From Sporosarcina oncorhynchi (GTDB taxonomy: Bacteria; Bacillota; Bacilli; Bacillales_A; Planococcaceae), in the NCBI RefSeq assembly GCF_033304615.1, contig NZ_CP129118.1, positions 1,546,001 through 1,610,000 on the forward strand: a stretch of DNA of 64,000 bases. The letters run 5' to 3'. Shown here piece after piece: positions 51,205 to 59,884 of the stretch; the first letter of the stretch is position 1; each line of letters opens with the position of its first letter. A program made the position numbers and the translations under genes. Under the pieces are notes generated by a model that saw nothing but the letters and a program-made list of their open reading frames with translations, made no database searches and was not told where the DNA came from.

Positions 51205-52692
51205 TTGTTTTTAAGAAAAAGTGCAATGATCTTAATGGCGATTGTCATGTCGTTTGCAGCTGTGTTCACGGTACTTCCTACACAATCGGAAGTCCATGCT
51301 ACAAGTCCCTATGAGTCATTGGAAAAAAAGATAAATGTATTGCTCGGTGATGCATCCATGAATTCCGTAGTAAGCAGTGTGGTAGTTCGTAAAGCTTCGA
51401 CAGGTGAAATTATCTATGAAGCGGATGCAGACCGGAAAGTGACACCTGCTTCTACATTGAAATTATTGACATCGGCTGCAGCACTTGAAACGCTAGGTGA
51501 AGAATACCGATTCACAACAGATTTGCTAACTGATGGAAAAGTAGTTAACGGTGTGTTAAATGGTAACTTGTATGTACGGGGTCAAGGAGATCCAACGTTG
51601 TTGAAAAATGATTTGGATCAGTTTGCTGCTCAATTATCGAAACTGGGCATTAAAAAGATAAACGGTAATTTAATAGGGGATGATACGTGGTTTGATGCTG
51701 TACGATTATCACCGAGTATCGAAAAAAGTGATGAAACGCATTATTATGCTGCACAAATTTCGGGACTGACTTTATCACCGAACAACGACTATGATGCAGG
51801 AACAGTTATAGTAAATGCAACACCAACAAAAAACGGTTATAAAGCGAAAGTTTCAATGTCACCGGATACAAATGTTGTTTCTATCGTCAATAAATCCAAA
51901 ACAGTCGCAAAAGGCAACCGGAATACGTTGACGATAAAGCGTCAGTCGGGCACGAACAAAATTATCATTTCCGGAAATGTACCAGTAGGAAGTGCTGGAA
52001 AGAAAGAATGGGTGACGGTTTCAAATCCTACCGCCTATACATTGGATGTCTTTAAAAAATCACTTGCCTCAAAAGGGATCAAATTTGTTCCTTCTGCGCA
52101 GGTGTTACGTAGACAAACCCCTGAAAACACGAAAGTTCTTGTGACTAAGCAATCTATGCCTCTTAAAAGTCTCATGAGGCCGTTTATGAAGCTTAGCAAT
52201 AACACCCATGCTGAAATATTGGCGAAAACAATGGGCAAGCACGTGTATGCGGATGGCAGCTGGAATTCCGGTTTGCAGGTGATGCGTGATTATTCTCAGT
52301 CAATTGGATTAAATCCTGCGGAATGGTCTTTTGAGGATGCTTCAGGCATGTCTCATAAAAACAAGGTGTCTTCAGCACAACTGACTGAATTACTATACCT
52401 TGTCAGAAATGCATCTTGGTACTTGAGTTTTGTACAAGGGTTGCCTGTTTCTGGTATGCAGGAGCGCTTTGTCGGTGGAACACTAAAGAACAGATTGACC
52501 GGTAGCGCCGTTAAAGGTAAAGTGATAGCCAAAACAGGGAGCTTGAATAATGTAAATTCGTTAGCCGGATACGTGGAGACGGTAGAAGGGGAGACGTTAA
52601 TCTTTAGCGTGCTTACACAAAACCAGAAAAAGAGTACAATCCCAACTTTGGATCGTATCGCGAGTGCGATTGCAACAACTTCTATAAAATAA
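51205..52692 (+). CDS. dacC: D-alanyl-D-alanine carboxypeptidase, S13 (DacC/PBP4 type)
   Basis: A 495-residue secreted penicillin-binding protein: signal peptide about 1-32 (ending EVHA), active-site Ser83-T-L-Lys86 in TPASTLKLLTSA, the SNN motif in KLSNNTHAEIL and the KTG triad in IAKTGSLNNV. Between the first and second motif is the long S13 insertion domain (about 150-320). It trims stem peptides in the cell wall; in Bacillus dacC is active in stationary phase. TTG 51205 follows AAGGAGGGGG. Confidence 0.93.
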   Translation: MFLRKSAMILMAIVMSFAAVFTVLPTQSEVHATSPYESLEKKINVLLGDASMNSVVSSVVVRKASTGEIIYEADADRKVTPASTLKLLTSAAALETLGEEYRFTTDLLTDGKVVNGVLNGNLYVRGQGDPTLLKNDLDQFAAQLSKLGIKKINGNLIGDDTWFDAVRLSPSIEKSDETHYYAAQISGLTLSPNNDYDAGTVIVNATPTKNGYKAKVSMSPDTNVVSIVNKSKTVAKGNRNTLTIKRQSGTNKIIISGNVPVGSAGKKEWVTVSNPTAYTLDVFKKSLASKGIKFVPSAQVLRRQTPENTKVLVTKQSMPLKSLMRPFMKLSNNTHAEILAKTMGKHVYADGSWNSGLQVMRDYSQSIGLNPAEWSFEDASGMSHKNKVSSAQLTELLYLVRNASWYLSFVQGLPVSGMQERFVGGTLKNRLTGSAVKGKVIAKTGSLNNVNSLAGYVETVEGETLIFSVLTQNQKKSTIPTLDRIASAIATTSIK

Positions 52693-52704
52693 GATATACA
52701 ACAG

Positions 52705-52749
52705 AAAAAAAGCCGGCAATTGGAGTTTTCTCCATTGCCGGCTTTTTTT
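52705..52749. terminator. Bidirectional terminator, dacC / ilvA
   Basis: GCCGGCAAT-GGAG / CTCC-ATTGCCGGC with T-runs on both strands; it overlaps the end of ilvA. Confidence 0.9.
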
Positions 52750-54019
52750 AAATAAGTAATTCAAACAATGTACTATCCTTATTAATTTCGGTGAAAGGAA
52801 AGCCGTTCTGCTGCATCCGTTCCAGCAATCCGGCATAGTCTTCTTTTCTTTTCAACTCAATGCCAACAAGTGCGGGGCCATTTTCTTTATTGTGTTTTTT
52901 CGTATATTCAAATGTTGTAATATCATCGTCAGGTCCCAGAACGGAATCCAATAATTGTCGCAACGCTCCAGCCCGTTGGGGGAAATTAATAATGAAATAA
53001 TAGAGAAGACCTTCGTGTATAAGTGACTTTTCTTTAATTTCCTGCATACGGCCAATATCATTATTTCCACCACTAATTATACAGACGACTGTCTTGCCTT
53101 TAATTTGATCTTTATGCAGATCGAGGGCAGCAATTGGTAATGCGCCAGCCGGTTCAGCAATGATTGCGTGTTCATTATATAATTCCAATAGAGAGGTGCA
53201 AACTTTGCCTTCGGGCACACTAATAATCTCGTCGACATATTTTTTGCAGATTTCAAAAGTCATGTTGCCGACACATTTTACGGCAGCGCCATCAACAAAT
53301 TTATCAATGGTATCCAATGTTGTCACTTCACCATTTTCGAAAGAGGTTTTCATGCTTGATGCACCCTCAGGTTCCACGCCAATCATTTTTGTTAATGGTG
53401 ATAAATTTTTAATATACGTACTGATGCCGGACATAAGACCGCCACCACCAATACTTGAAAACACGAAATCCATCGGTTCTTCAATATCATTCATAATTTC
53501 GACCGCCACCGTACCCTGACCCGCAATAATTTCTTTGTCATCGAAAGGATGGATGAAAATTCGATTATCTGTATCAGCACATTCCATTGCGTGAGTGAAT
53601 GAATCATCAAAAGTGTCCCCGACAAGTATGATTTCAACAAAATTCTTTCCAAACATTCTTACTTGATTGACCTTTTGTTTAGGGGTCGTCTGCGGCATAA
53701 AGATCTTACCGCTTATTTGTAAATATGCGCATGCAAATGCGACTCCTTGCGCATGATTACCCGCACTCGCACAGATAATTCCTTGTTCCTTCGCTTCTTT
53801 TTCAATCATTTTTATCTTATAAAATGCACCACGTAATTTGAAAGAGCGGACATGCTGCAAATCTTCTCGTTTTATATAAACCGTACAAGCATATTTTTCC
53901 GATAATCTTTCGTTTTTTTGTAAAGGTGTATGCGAGACGACATCTTTCAGCAATTGATTTGCGATAAGAATGTCTTCAACAAGCACAGTATTAGGATGTG
54001 TTTTCAACGTTTTGGTCAT
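52748..54019 (-). CDS. ilvA: Threonine deaminase (biosynthetic)
   Basis: A 423-residue PLP enzyme, the Bacillus length. The PLP Lys is in SFKLRGAF (FKLRGA), and the phosphate loop is SIGGGGLMSG. The C-terminal about 80 residues (PQRAGALRQLLDSVLG onward) form one ACT-like regulatory domain that binds isoleucine. It makes 2-oxobutanoate for isoleucine. RBS GGAGGA before ATG 54019. A cre-type site lies 121 nt upstream. Confidence 0.94.
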   Translation of the reverse strand: MTKTLKTHPNTVLVEDILIANQLLKDVVSHTPLQKNERLSEKYACTVYIKREDLQHVRSFKLRGAFYKIKMIEKEAKEQGIICASAGNHAQGVAFACAYLQISGKIFMPQTTPKQKVNQVRMFGKNFVEIILVGDTFDDSFTHAMECADTDNRIFIHPFDDKEIIAGQGTVAVEIMNDIEEPMDFVFSSIGGGGLMSGISTYIKNLSPLTKMIGVEPEGASSMKTSFENGEVTTLDTIDKFVDGAAVKCVGNMTFEICKKYVDEIISVPEGKVCTSLLELYNEHAIIAEPAGALPIAALDLHKDQIKGKTVVCIISGGNNDIGRMQEIKEKSLIHEGLLYYFIINFPQRAGALRQLLDSVLGPDDDITTFEYTKKHNKENGPALVGIELKRKEDYAGLLERMQQNGFPFTEINKDSTLFELLI

Positions 54020-54139
54020 GTAGTCATTCCTCCGTTATCATAATGAAGATTTTATTATAGTAACATGAAATGGAAGAGAAAGACATACATGTTTTCTTAA
54101 TTGCGTATTAATTTCGATAGACTGTCTATTAAGTTAATT

Positions 54140-54154
54140 ATGTAAGCGTTTACT
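54140..54154. promoter_or_regulatory. Putative cre (CcpA operator)
   Basis: ATGTAAGCGTTTACT, matching the relaxed cre consensus WTGNAANCGNWNNCW at every fixed position. It lies in the gap upstream of ilvA and downstream of the lipid kinase. Confidence 0.65.
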
Positions 54155-54180
54155 TAATGAAAAAGTATAAATCCATCTTC

Positions 54181-55083
54181 TTAATAGCTTGTTTTAATGA
54201 GTTGTAATGCTTTTTGTTTCATGGAAATGACAACATTATCTGTGTGGAATATCTCCCCATCGATGACAAGGGACACTGGTCTATCTGTTTGAATGGTAAG
54301 TTCTTTCCCTTTTGCATACAGAACTTCATCTTGAAAAATGTGTTTTCCTTGAAGAAGAACAGGGAAAAGCTGGGTAAGAACCTTTAAGCGCCGGGCATTA
54401 TGTAACGTAGTCACTTGAATCCATCCGTCTTGAGGATCAGCACTCGGGCAGATTGGCATACCGCCACCATACATTTTTACATTTCCACTTGCGATGAGCC
54501 ATAGTTCAGAATCCAAGAGCATTTTACCATCTATCGTCAACTTTCCGTGGAATGGTTTAAATTGCAATAACTCAATAACTGCAGCAATCGTATAAGCGAA
54601 AGATCCACAATTGATCCGATTCAGCAGTCTCTTATAGAAAGATTCATCCGTTCGTTTTCCAATCATTGCATCTAATCCAACCCCTGCTACTGTCACTCCA
54701 TACAAACCGTTAACTTGTAAAAGGTCAATTGTAATCTTTTCATTCTCAAGAAGTTTATGAGCGAAATTGTGTACTTCTGATACTAAATTGAAATTTCTGC
54801 TCACGTCATTACCGGAACCTGCAGGAAGCACTGCCAATGGAATATCCGTGTAGCTGAGTTGTTGAATCACTGAACTGATTGTTCCATCACCGCCGATGAC
54901 AACGAATGCCGTTATATGGCAACGATGAATCATTTCATTCATATATTTTCGTGTATCTTCATTATTTTTACAGACATGCAGTTCATAGGAGAGTTGATGG
55001 TCATCGAGAAAAGGTTTGAGTTTTGACCATTTTGAAAGAGCTTTTGCATTTCCTGATTTTGGATTTAATATGAAAATATACAT
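54181..55083 (-). CDS. Diacylglycerol/lipid kinase (YegS/BmrU family)
   Basis: A 300-residue lipid kinase: the N-terminal NPKSGNAKA and GGDGTISSVIQ motifs of the diacylglycerol kinase catalytic domain, and PAGSGNDVSRNF in the nucleotide-binding region. The C-terminal beta sandwich ends with SLVIDGEIF. It phosphorylates diacylglycerol, sphingosine or undecaprenol; substrate open. ATG 55083 with GGAGG upstream. Not DgkA, which is a small membrane protein. Confidence 0.88.
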   Translation of the reverse strand: MYIFILNPKSGNAKALSKWSKLKPFLDDHQLSYELHVCKNNEDTRKYMNEMIHRCHITAFVVIGGDGTISSVIQQLSYTDIPLAVLPAGSGNDVSRNFNLVSEVHNFAHKLLENEKITIDLLQVNGLYGVTVAGVGLDAMIGKRTDESFYKRLLNRINCGSFAYTIAAVIELLQFKPFHGKLTIDGKMLLDSELWLIASGNVKMYGGGMPICPSADPQDGWIQVTTLHNARRLKVLTQLFPVLLQGKHIFQDEVLYAKGKELTIQTDRPVSLVIDGEIFHTDNVVISMKQKALQLIKTSY

Positions 55084-55218
55084 TGATTTCCTCCAATCCT
55101 ATGCATAGTTTAGCATAATAGGGTAAATGGAAGTCAGTAAGTTTTAACTGGTTGGATAATATCACGATATTCAGCACAAGCTTTTTATTGAAAGTGATTT
55201 TAAAAGGAGTTGAACAGT

Positions 55219-55326
55219 ATGCAGAAGTGGGATAGCAGACCTGAAAAACCTGACGTTGGTCAATGGACAGCTTTAGGGATTGCATCTGCCATTATTGTAG
55301 TCGTCATATTCATGAATTTACTCTGA
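55219..55326 (+). CDS. Very small single-helix membrane protein
   Basis: A 35-residue peptide: a polar N-terminus MQKWDSRPEKPDVGQWTA and one membrane helix ending in MNLL. ATG 55219 has AAAAGGAG 9 nt upstream and a terminator just after the stop, so the unit is complete. No family recognised. Confidence 0.6.
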   Translation: MQKWDSRPEKPDVGQWTALGIASAIIVVVIFMNLL

Positions 55327-55343
55327 GAAAAGATCCAAATTGG

Positions 55344-55387
55344 ATTGCAGGAAACAGGATACTACTGTTTTCCTGCAATTTTTTTCT
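55344..55387 (+). terminator. Terminator after the 35-residue gene
   Basis: ATTGCAGGAAA / TTTCCTGCAAT with an 8-T tail. Confidence 0.9.
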
Positions 55388-55498
55388 TCTGAACAACTTT
55401 TAGATGCAACTGATTAGTTTGTAAACTAGCTTTCTATTCATTATAATGAATAGAGTGAATTATTATTTAAATGGGGAGTGGGGCATATAGAAAATTTA

Positions 55499-56923
55499 AT
55501 GATGACTGATAAAAAGACTGCTATTTTAAATGCTGATGCCATCCAAATTAGTGAATGGATTAAAAACAAAGAAATGACAGTTGTAGACATAACAGAAACG
55601 TACATTGAACATATAAAAGATAAACAACAGACTTTGAATTTCATGACAGAAAACCGTTTTCAGATAGCGCTACTAGAAGCGCAGGAAGCTGATCGAATGC
55701 TGAAGGACGGGAAAGTGGATGGTCGATTATTCGGTGTGCCGATCAGCATGAAGGAATCCTTCGATGTCAGCGGAATGCAAACGACAGGTGGTCTTGTTCG
55801 CTGGAAAGGGAATGTCCTTCAGTTTGATGCCGATGTCGTCAGTAAGCTAAAAGCTGAAGGAGCCATCATTCTTGGGAAAACAAATACGCCTGAATTATGT
55901 TTTTGTCAGGAAACGGATAATAAGCTATTTGGCAGAACAAATAACCCGTGGAATGTAAAAAGGACAGCTGGCGGGTCGAGTGGCGGGGAAGCGGTTGCTA
56001 TTGCATCAGGCAGTGCGGCAGTGGGTCTTGGATCGGATATAGGTGGATCCATCCGTTTTCCAAGTCATTTTAACGGAGTGATTGGATTTAAATCAGGCAA
56101 TGGTCAAGTTTCGCAAAGAGGCAGTTATCCGTTTGTAGAAGATGTGTGGCAGCAGAGGATGCTCGGGATCGGACCAATCGCTAAATCAGTCCGGGATACG
56201 CGGCTTGTATATGAAATTGTTTCTGGTTCAAAGATGTCCAACCAAAATATGGATGAGTATACCGTCAATGTTTTCCGCACGGTAGATTTTCCACTTTCGG
56301 ATGAGACGATTCGTTTGTTGAACAACATATACTTATTTGTTAAAAGTGAGTTTCAGGCAGAACGTGAATCATTGCCGTTATTGGATGACGCGGCATTGTT
56401 ATGGCAGGAGATTATGTCTATTGATGGTGGAAAGTCAACCAAGTCGGATGCATTTGGGGAAGAAAACAGGAATCCTTACATGGAGTATGTAAAAGAACTG
56501 ACGAATGGGACGTCTAAGATCCACCGCTATCTGTCATGGGCGCTTATTGGTGCTTCTTTATTCAAACCTTCTTCAAAAAGAGTCGAGAAGATGAGGCAGA
56601 TTCTAAGCGAAGGGGACTTACTGTTAGATACGTATTTGGATCGGCGCTTGATTGTCATGCCTGTCTACCATACTGCCGCTCCAAAGCATGGAATCGTATA
56701 TAAAGAAATCTTTTCCATTAAAAAATCCTTCATGCAATATATGCCATTCACGGCATATGCTAATACATGGGGGTTACCTGTTTTAACAATCCCTGTCGGT
56801 AAGGATCAAGATGGAATGCCCATCGGCGTGCAAATCATCGGAAAGAACGGTCAAGAAGATGCGATTTTCAAACTTGGAGAGTTTCTTGAAAGAAAATTCG
56901 GAGGGTATAGTAGGGCTGATTGA
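55499..56923 (+). CDS. Amidase signature-family hydrolase
   Basis: A 474-residue amidase. The catalytic set is Lys in GVPISMKESFDV, Ser in AGGSSGGEAVAIASG and the cis-Ser in LGSDIGGSIRFPS. It is shorter than GatA and lacks GatB/C neighbours, so it is not the tRNA amidotransferase; many Bacillales amidases of this type hydrolyse aliphatic or aromatic amides. The start is uncertain: ATG 55499 has no clear ribosome site, GTG 55478 lies directly at GGGGA. Confidence 0.82.
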   Translation: MMTDKKTAILNADAIQISEWIKNKEMTVVDITETYIEHIKDKQQTLNFMTENRFQIALLEAQEADRMLKDGKVDGRLFGVPISMKESFDVSGMQTTGGLVRWKGNVLQFDADVVSKLKAEGAIILGKTNTPELCFCQETDNKLFGRTNNPWNVKRTAGGSSGGEAVAIASGSAAVGLGSDIGGSIRFPSHFNGVIGFKSGNGQVSQRGSYPFVEDVWQQRMLGIGPIAKSVRDTRLVYEIVSGSKMSNQNMDEYTVNVFRTVDFPLSDETIRLLNNIYLFVKSEFQAERESLPLLDDAALLWQEIMSIDGGKSTKSDAFGEENRNPYMEYVKELTNGTSKIHRYLSWALIGASLFKPSSKRVEKMRQILSEGDLLLDTYLDRRLIVMPVYHTAAPKHGIVYKEIFSIKKSFMQYMPFTAYANTWGLPVLTIPVGKDQDGMPIGVQIIGKNGQEDAIFKLGEFLERKFGGYSRAD

Positions 56924-56953
56924 TAAAAAACATAGAGGTTTATTTCATAATCA

Positions 56954-56993
56954 AAAACCGTAAAATGAGAATCTTATTCATCTTACGGTTTTA
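56954..56993. terminator. Bidirectional terminator, amidase / marR
   Basis: AAAACCGTAA...ATGAG paired with CATC..TTACGGTTTT. Confidence 0.8.
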
Positions 56994-57014
56994 TTTATTT
57001 GAATGAAAAGAATT

Positions 57015-57437
57015 TCAGTCCAAAGATTCATTCAACTTTTTATAAATTGCCAATAAGGTTGACTGTTCTTCACTAGAAAGATGCGAAAATAGTTCTTTCC
57101 TGACGACCTGACCGTTCTCCTGTGCCTCCGAAAGGATATCCAGACCTTTGTCTGTTATCGACCAATAGGAAGTGCGACGGTCTGTTTCGTCCTGCCGTCT
57201 TACAATTAACTTCTGCTTCGTCAATTTCGTTGACAGATGAGTCAAAGATGCCGGTGTGAAATTCAAGTTTTTTGCTAAATCGGACGGTCTGCTTTCCCCG
57301 TGGACACTTAGTTCATGTAAAACTAGAATATGTGATATGCCAAGGTCGATTTCAGATGATTGTCGCCAGCGTACTAGAATTTTATGTGTAACTTGTTCAA
57401 TGGTGTGAAGTAACTCAAATATCGTTTTCTCTGACAC
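57015..57437 (-). CDS. MarR-family regulator
   Basis: A 140-residue winged-helix regulator with HTH around HGESRPSDLAKNLNFTPASLTHLSTKL, and the wing VRRQDETDRRTSYWSITDKG (Asp-x-Arg motif). It is divergent from the proline dehydrogenase gene over a 248-nt gap, so that gene is a candidate target, as is marR itself. No clear inverted repeat of the MarR type was found. The RBS is weak (AAGGGGG). Confidence 0.88.
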   Translation of the reverse strand: MSEKTIFELLHTIEQVTHKILVRWRQSSEIDLGISHILVLHELSVHGESRPSDLAKNLNFTPASLTHLSTKLTKQKLIVRRQDETDRRTSYWSITDKGLDILSEAQENGQVVRKELFSHLSSEEQSTLLAIYKKLNESLD

Positions 57438-57685
57438 GTAAAATCCCCCTTTTTTAATAAGTCTGCGATTACAGGTCAGTTATTATTTAACCACATCATT
57501 TGATGATAAACAAAGTTATTAAGTCAGGTTGAAGAACTTATCTTGCTATTTAAATGATTTTAGACAACAAGAAGGCTTCTTAGAAATCAACTTGCGTTTC
57601 ATACCGCTTAATAATGTGTTTAAATGAGAAGGCTATGGTATAATTCATGTTGAAAATAATAATTTTTTGTCGAGGAGTTATGGAA

Positions 57686-58654
57686 ATGTTAAAAGATTTT
57701 TTTATCGGCTTATCTCAAAACCAGTTTTTGAATAGTGCAGCAAAAAAATACGGATTAAAATTGGGTGCTCAAAATGTCGTCGCTGGAACTACGATCGATC
57801 AGACAATTGAAAGCATCAAAGAATTGAACAAACACGGTATTTCATGCACTGTCGATAACCTCGGGGAATTTGTGTATGAAAAAGAGGAAGCAACAGAAGC
57901 AAAAAATCAGATTCTTGCATTGGTTTCTGCCATTCATGAACATGAGGTGGATGCTCATATCTCTTTGAAGCCATCTCAATTGGGACTGGATATCGACTAT
58001 GATTTCTGCAAATCAAATATTAGGGAAATTGTTTCATCCGCTCATGAATACGGTATTTTCGTGAATTTCGATATGGAAGACCATAACCGTCTTCAGCCGT
58101 CTTTTGATTTACTGGACGAGCTATCTGTTGAATATGACAATATCGGAACGGTTATTCAAGCGTATTTCTTCCGTGCTGATGAAGATTTGCATAAGCATAA
58201 GGATTTTCGTCTCAGAATTGTAAAAGGTGCATACAAAGAGCCAGCAGAATATGCGTACCAGGACAAAGCTTCGATCGATAAGCATTATATCGAACTAATC
58301 GAATGGCATTTGTTAAATGGTAAGTTCACATCCATTGCGACACACGACCATAATGTTATTAATCATGTGAAGCAGTTTGTTAAAGAGAACAACATTCCAA
58401 ATGATAAATTTGAATTCCAAATGCTTTATGGATTCCGGAAAGATATGCAATTGGAACTGGCGAAAGAGGGATATAACTTCTGCACATACGTTCCGTTTGG
58501 CCAGGATTGGTACGGTTATTTCATGCGCAGACTTGCTGAAAGACCACAGAACATGAACTTAATTGTAAAACAGGTATTTAATAAGAAGACAAATACGATG
58601 ATAGGACTCGCCGCAGGTGCGTTCGCTTTGGGCAGATTGACGAAAAAGAAATAA
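57686..58654 (+). CDS. putB: Proline dehydrogenase
   Basis: A 322-residue FAD enzyme (monofunctional PutA-type, Bacillus PutB/FadM). The core segments are HISLKPSQLGLDID, FVNFDMEDHNRLQP, LRIVKGAYKEPAEYA and FEFQMLYGFRKDM. It oxidises proline to P5C and feeds the P5C dehydrogenase encoded elsewhere. ATG 57686 is 8 nt after GAGGAG; ATG 57680 is too close. Terminator follows directly. Confidence 0.93.
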   Translation: MLKDFFIGLSQNQFLNSAAKKYGLKLGAQNVVAGTTIDQTIESIKELNKHGISCTVDNLGEFVYEKEEATEAKNQILALVSAIHEHEVDAHISLKPSQLGLDIDYDFCKSNIREIVSSAHEYGIFVNFDMEDHNRLQPSFDLLDELSVEYDNIGTVIQAYFFRADEDLHKHKDFRLRIVKGAYKEPAEYAYQDKASIDKHYIELIEWHLLNGKFTSIATHDHNVINHVKQFVKENNIPNDKFEFQMLYGFRKDMQLELAKEGYNFCTYVPFGQDWYGYFMRRLAERPQNMNLIVKQVFNKKTNTMIGLAAGAFALGRLTKKK

Positions 58655-58667
58655 TCTGCGTCTACTG

Positions 58668-58707
58668 AAAAGCCGTCAGTATCCATTAAGGATGCTGACG
58701 GCTTTTT
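58668..58707 (+). terminator. Terminator after putB
   Basis: AAAAGCCGTCAG-ATCC / GGAT-CTGACGGCTTTTT. Confidence 0.9.
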
Positions 58708-58733
58708 GCATTTTTTTAATGGTAGTTATTCCA

Positions 58734-59747
58734 TCAACTTACGCTAATAACGATGAAATATAGAATCATTGAGACAAGCCCGACAGGAATCCCGATGCGT
58801 GCCCATTCAAGACTTGTGATTTTCAACTTCCCAGCAACAATGATGTTAGGGATATTTCCGGGTATAAGCATGCCTCCACTGATGATTAAACCAAGGAGGA
58901 TGGCTTGTATCGTTGTTTCATCCATGTCAGGACTGATTTCAGCTGCAGCAAGTGTAGCATTGTCCAGTACTGCGGAAACCATATTAATCCAATAAAGGCT
59001 ATACGGATTGATATCCAATAGAAATTTTCCGATGAAAGGTTCAAAACCCGCTCCTAGTAATGTGAGAGCCATGACAAAAATATACACTTTACAACCTCTG
59101 ATGACGATTGCAAAAATAGATTCAGAACTAGTGTTTTTCGAATTTTTTGTATTCCTGGAAGGAGGTTTGATGAGTAGGCCTGCTAAAATACCGAAGAAAA
59201 TAACCCCTGGTAAGACATACACGCCTAAAAGATTCAGCATATAAAAAAATGTTTCATTCAATTTACTTGTTGCAATCGTTGATAATGGTTCGCCAATTGG
59301 GGTTAAGACCGCACCCATACCGATTGAAAAGCACGCAATAACTACAAAACGAATTTAATCTTTCCTCGCTAAGTTAAGCCCGCTGACTAATGCAACTAAA
59401 ATAATGGCGGCGATAATTGCTGTAATAATACTTGAAACGATACCTAGAATTATCACAACGAGAGCAATGAACAAAGGAAATGGCATTCGCTTTGAAATGT
59501 ATCTGACGCTCTTATTAAAAGGTATCTGAAACAGCCGGAAGAGAAGCCCTGCGATAACAACTGCGAATGTAATATTGATTGGATTATGAAGCGCTTCAGA
59601 TAGAAGTGATGAATTTAACACATTACTAATCATGGCAGCTACTAGACCCATGATGAATAAAAATAATTCCAAATTTCTTTCTACGGATTTTACTGCAAAT
59701 GGCAGTAAAAGCACCATGGCTAAAACAACAAATAATCCAATGTACAT
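58734..59747 (-). pseudogene. DUF1646 cation-transporter-like gene with internal stop
   Basis: One continuous frame of 338 codons, broken by a TAA at 59355-59357 after LNLARKD; the same frame resumes with IRFVVIACFSIGMGAVLTPI. The joined protein is a multi-pass membrane protein of the DUF1646 family, of about the usual length. GEPLSTIATSKLN is the conserved motif after the break. The upstream half alone would be 130 residues and the other 194 from an internal Met. Likely a recent nonsense mutation; read-through is not supported. Confidence 0.8.
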
Positions 59748-59833
59748 ATAAAACCTCTTTTCTATACGTGAAAAAAGCTAGTACTATATATTAATCTATT
59801 CTTATAAAGACAATAATAGAAATCGGATGAATG

Positions 59834-59864
59834 AAAAAAGCACACCCTGGAAGAGTGTGCTTTT
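59834..59864 (-). terminator. Terminator of the peptide transporter gene
   Basis: AAAAGCACAC / GTGTGCTTTT; T-run on the minus strand. Confidence 0.75.
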
Positions 59865-59884
59865 AAGGCTGTTTAAGTAGAAGG

